A stretch of 64,000 nt of DNA from Acorus gramineus (lineage: Eukaryota; Streptophyta; Magnoliopsida; Acorales; Acoraceae), in contig JAUJYN010000013.1 in NCBI GenBank assembly GCA_030737835.1, forward strand, positions 2,647,484 to 2,711,483. The letters run 5' to 3'. The notes beneath the pieces are model-generated. The model was not told where the DNA came from. It was given only the letters and a program-made list of their open reading frames with translations, and did not search any database. Position 1 is the stretch's first letter. Each line of letters opens with the position of its first letter. The translations under genes and the position numbers were made by a program. Positions 61,611 through 64,000 of this stretch are shown here, in pieces.

Positions 61611-61882
61611 CATTCATAGTGTTATATATGTGTCACTTTTGGCTTGCTGGTAACCATTGGAGCATTTTGACAGTTTTTGAGTTTTTTTCGTTTTTCGATC
61701 GGAACCGCAAAATTTTGGACTGTTAGCTATCGTCCTGAGCTAGAGGACTCCGATTGAAAATCTAACTGCATATTATGTGTCCTGGTGCCATTTTAAGCCA
61801 CTCATGAAAATTTTATCGAATTCCGGTAACGTTTCCAAAATTTCGCAGTTCCGGGGCGTATCCGGGTTTTTAAGTGACTTGC

Positions 61883-61890
61883 TATATAAA
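61883..61890 (+). promoter_or_regulatory. TATA box of the long LTR
   Basis: TATATAAA about 264 bp from the LTR edge. A similar TATATA block lies at the matching place in copies 1 and 2 on the minus strand. It sets the sense of the family and puts the start of transcription near 61915-61920. Confidence 0.6.
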
Positions 61891-62017
61891 GGAGATCTAA
61901 AATTTGGATTCCACTATTCATCATCCCTACCAAAAGTTGATTTCTCTCTCCCCTCTCTCCTTTTCTTCCATTTGAGCCCCGTAGAGCCCTCAAACCCAAA
62001 AACCTAAAGCATAGAAA

Positions 62018-62042
62018 GTGTAGATCGGGTCCCGATCTACAC
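62018..62042 (+). promoter_or_regulatory. 25-nt perfect palindrome in LTR leader
   Basis: Two 12-nt arms (GTGTAGATCGGG and its complement) around one central base. Present without change in copies 1 (23765-23789) and 2 (33178-33202), about 100-125 nt past the expected transcription start. In RNA it would form a short hairpin. Confidence 0.75.
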
Positions 62043-62208
62043 CCCGGTGCTTTCAAATCCCGATTCCGGCCAACCTAGCCCTCCCATCCGCCCTCTCTTC
62101 TCCTCAGATCCGAGCCAAATCGGAGGTAGGGGTAGGTCTTGGTGGTAGAGACCGTTGGGGAGCGTTTCGGTGCGCGGAGAGCAACCGGACACCTCTTCCT
62201 CCCCCTTG

Positions 62209-63019
62209 GTAAGCTCTTTTTCCTCTTCTTTTTGGCTTAGATGTATGTTAGGAGGGGGGGTTTTGGGATTGGGTGGTGGTCGGCGGCTGTGGGTGGCTGT
62301 CGGAGGTGGTTGGGGGCGGTCGGAGGCCGTCGGAGGCCGTTGGATGGGTGGTGGAGGTGCTCGGGCATGGGGGTTGCTGTTTCGGGCAGCAGGCAGGACA
62401 TGCAGCACCGGCAGCAGCACAGGCAGCGCAGCAGGCTGGGCGCGCGCGCGTGCGTGCGCGCGGGCGTGCGCTCGGGTGGAGCTGGAGGCCAGCAGGCCGT
62501 TGGTGTGCGATGGGCGCGAGTGCGCTGGGCGCAGGCGTGGGCGTGCTGGGGGTGCTGGTCGAGAGGGCGTCGTGCAGGGTGCGCGCGGGGTGCGCGCGGG
62601 GCGCGGCGAGGCAGCGGTGGTCCGCGCGGGGCGCGGCGAGGTAGCAGTGGTGCGCGCGGGGCGAGGCGCTGCGCGCGGGGCGTGCGGGGTGCTCGCGGGC
62701 CAGCGCAAGGCGTGTGGGGTGCGCGCGGACGGCTGCGCTGGGGCGCAGAGGGCGCGCGGTGCACCCGGGAGGCTCCACGGCGTGTCCAGGCGGCGGGAAG
62801 GGGCCCGGCGGTGCGCTGGGTGCGCGGGCTGAGGCGCGGCGGTGCACCCGGGCGGTCGGGTGGCCGTGCGGGTGGTTGCCGGGGTGCTCGGGCTAGCGTG
62901 CGTGCGGGTCGTATGCACGTTTGCCCGAGTGTTGGGTGTTTGTTTGTGGGTTTTGTGTATTTTGAGTCTTTTGTAGTATTTGTGGGTTTTACTCACCAAG
63001 TTGTTGCCCTGTCTTGCAG
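62209..63019 (+). other. Intron-like interval in LTR copy 3
   Basis: Donor TTG|GTAAGC and acceptor TTGCAG|ATCT, the latter after a pyrimidine tract. Both borders are conserved in copies 1 (23598 to 22251) and 2 (33012 to 31724), while the length varies: 811, 1348 and 1289 bp. The GC-rich block lies wholly inside. Confidence 0.55.
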
Positions 63020-63819
63020 ATCTCGACAGACGGTCGCGCGTCGACCCGACTTCCGATGAGTGGGACAACCCAACCCAGTTTGGGAGGCGCTACATGCACT
63101 TGGGCGTGTACCGTCCTCCCCTGGGGCACATAGTTAGTATTAACTGTTGTATTGTAATACATGTAAGCATGATGTGTGTGTAGAATGCATGCCACCCTAG
63201 ACTTGTATGTTAGGGACTTGCACCCTTAGGATTTGTGCATGAGCCGTGCATCCTGTCACCCCGTTATCATGCTAGGAAAGCCCTGACCTATGCATGCGTC
63301 CTATTAGTTTGATTTATTTATTTAAATGCAAACTTGTAATATTGTTAGCATGCTTTGGGGAATATAAGGGGGCCTTGCGAGGTTAACATTGAGACCCGGG
63401 TTAGGGTACTCCGTGTTCCTTGTTTGGTTGGCGGGATGTCCTACATCGGGACCTCAGGTTGCCCTCCCAAGGTCTCTTTTCCTCATTATTATCTTATGTA
63501 TTCCCCGCATCTTGGTTATGCGCGCTGGAGGAATTCTGAAAGAATTTAAGACATTAGAGTTGTAGAGATGTGCTGTCAGCAGATCCGAGTGGATCATATG
63601 CGATGGATAGGCTGTTCTGTTCCCTTCGTTGGATCCGTGTAAGAGACTACCTCAGCGTTAGAAAGGTTGTCCCGTGCAGGGGCTCCCATCAGTAGGCACC
63701 TCCTGATTTGGTAGAAGGACTGTGCTGAATGTGGGAGTGGCCAAACGACCTACGGAGTGGGGAGAGACTATCGGTGGACCAAGGGTGACCAACAGCCTAG
63801 TCAGTCCCAAGAGCCTTTG

Positions 63820-64000
63820 TCACCTATTGAGGGGTGAGGGTGAGGGTATGGTGGGCCGGCGATGCGGCGACCCACAGGATTGTGTATGGATGATTATCAG
63901 CCCATTAAGTCCCAATACCCTTTGTCACCTATTGAGGGGTGAGGGTGAGGGTGAGGGTGTGGTGGTTCGGTGATGTAGCGAACCACCAGACTTGTGATTG
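63820..64000 (+). repeat. G-rich minisatellite in LTR copy 3
   Basis: Units of about 100 bp carrying TTGAGGGGTGAGGGTGAGG, then GTGGTTCGGTGATG...CGAACCAC, which can fold as a stem-loop. Four close G-tracts fit a G-quadruplex. Same unit as 21105-21450 on the opposite strand. Confidence 0.75.

Larger units (their letters stand above)
61620..64000 (+). mobile_element. Long LTR, copy 3, reversed and cut by the window end
   Basis: Starts TGTTATATATGTGTCACTTTT, the reverse complement of the right ends of copies 1 and 2, and follows their sequence in reverse up to the last base. It holds a strong TATA box (61883-61890), a pyrimidine-rich leader, the palindrome (62018-62042), GT donor at 62209, a GC-rich block (62270-62930), AG acceptor ending at 63019, and the G-rich minisatellite from about 63820. 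By comparison with copy 1, about 1.2 kb lies beyond the window. The left flank is CATAG; whether an internal region follows cannot be seen. Confidence 0.78.

Noticed and set aside
62037..63068. 343-codon minus-strand frame in LTR copy 3
   Set aside because: Antisense to the TATA box, compositionally biased, not conserved.

Overview
This window is nuclear DNA of a flowering plant. The evidence is split genes with GT-AG introns, plant-type Ty1/copia LTR retrotransposons primed by a TGGTATCAGAGC site, a PIF/Harbinger transposon with plant-type ORF1 and ORF2, TTA-flanked MITEs, and a nuclear copy of plastid 23S rDNA. I cannot name the species. Only two host genes are visible. The other roughly 50 kb is transposable elements, several nested three or four deep.

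Layout. (1) 675-8667, minus strand: a split gene for a plastid-type RimM protein fused to a UDP-sugar pyrophosphorylase-like C-terminus. Eight exons can be traced and the 3' end lies off the left edge. Its third intron holds a LINE remnant and a MITE. (2) 8668-16112: intergenic DNA with a TA microsatellite and a 104-bp minisatellite. The minisatellite is split by a TTA-flanked MITE, and the MITE is split by copia element 1 (10216-14941). (3) 16113-39965: a 23.9-kb interval bounded by two 728/729-bp LTRs and a CTTTT target duplication. Only about 4.9 kb belongs to this non-coding LTR element. The rest is a 19-kb PIF/Harbinger transposon (17152-36148) with perfect 23-bp terminal inverted repeats. 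It carries a Myb/SANT-like ORF1, an apparently intact DDE transposase, a 'putative plant transposon protein' gene and a GRF zinc-finger gene. Two long solo-LTR-like insertions (3.6 and 3.5 kb) interrupt ORF1 and the GRF gene. (4) 40217-40835: a second MITE of the same general type. (5) 41180-43186, plus strand: a two-exon serine carboxypeptidase of the SCPL50 type with an intact catalytic triad. (6) 44142-49511: a plastid 23S rDNA fragment split by copia element 2. (7) 52642-57757: copia element 3. (8) 59690-61610: a degenerate tandem array. (9) 61620 to the end: a third copy of the long LTR, in the opposite orientation.

The most unusual material is the long LTR family. Its three copies share a TATA box, a 25-nt palindrome in the presumed 5' leader, an intron-like interval with conserved GT and AG borders filled by very GC-rich, partly Z-DNA-like sequence of variable length, and a G-quadruplex-plus-hairpin minisatellite. 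Copia elements 2 and 3 also carry about 1 kb of GC-rich leader where gag should be. All calls are by reading alone; no alignment or database search was run.
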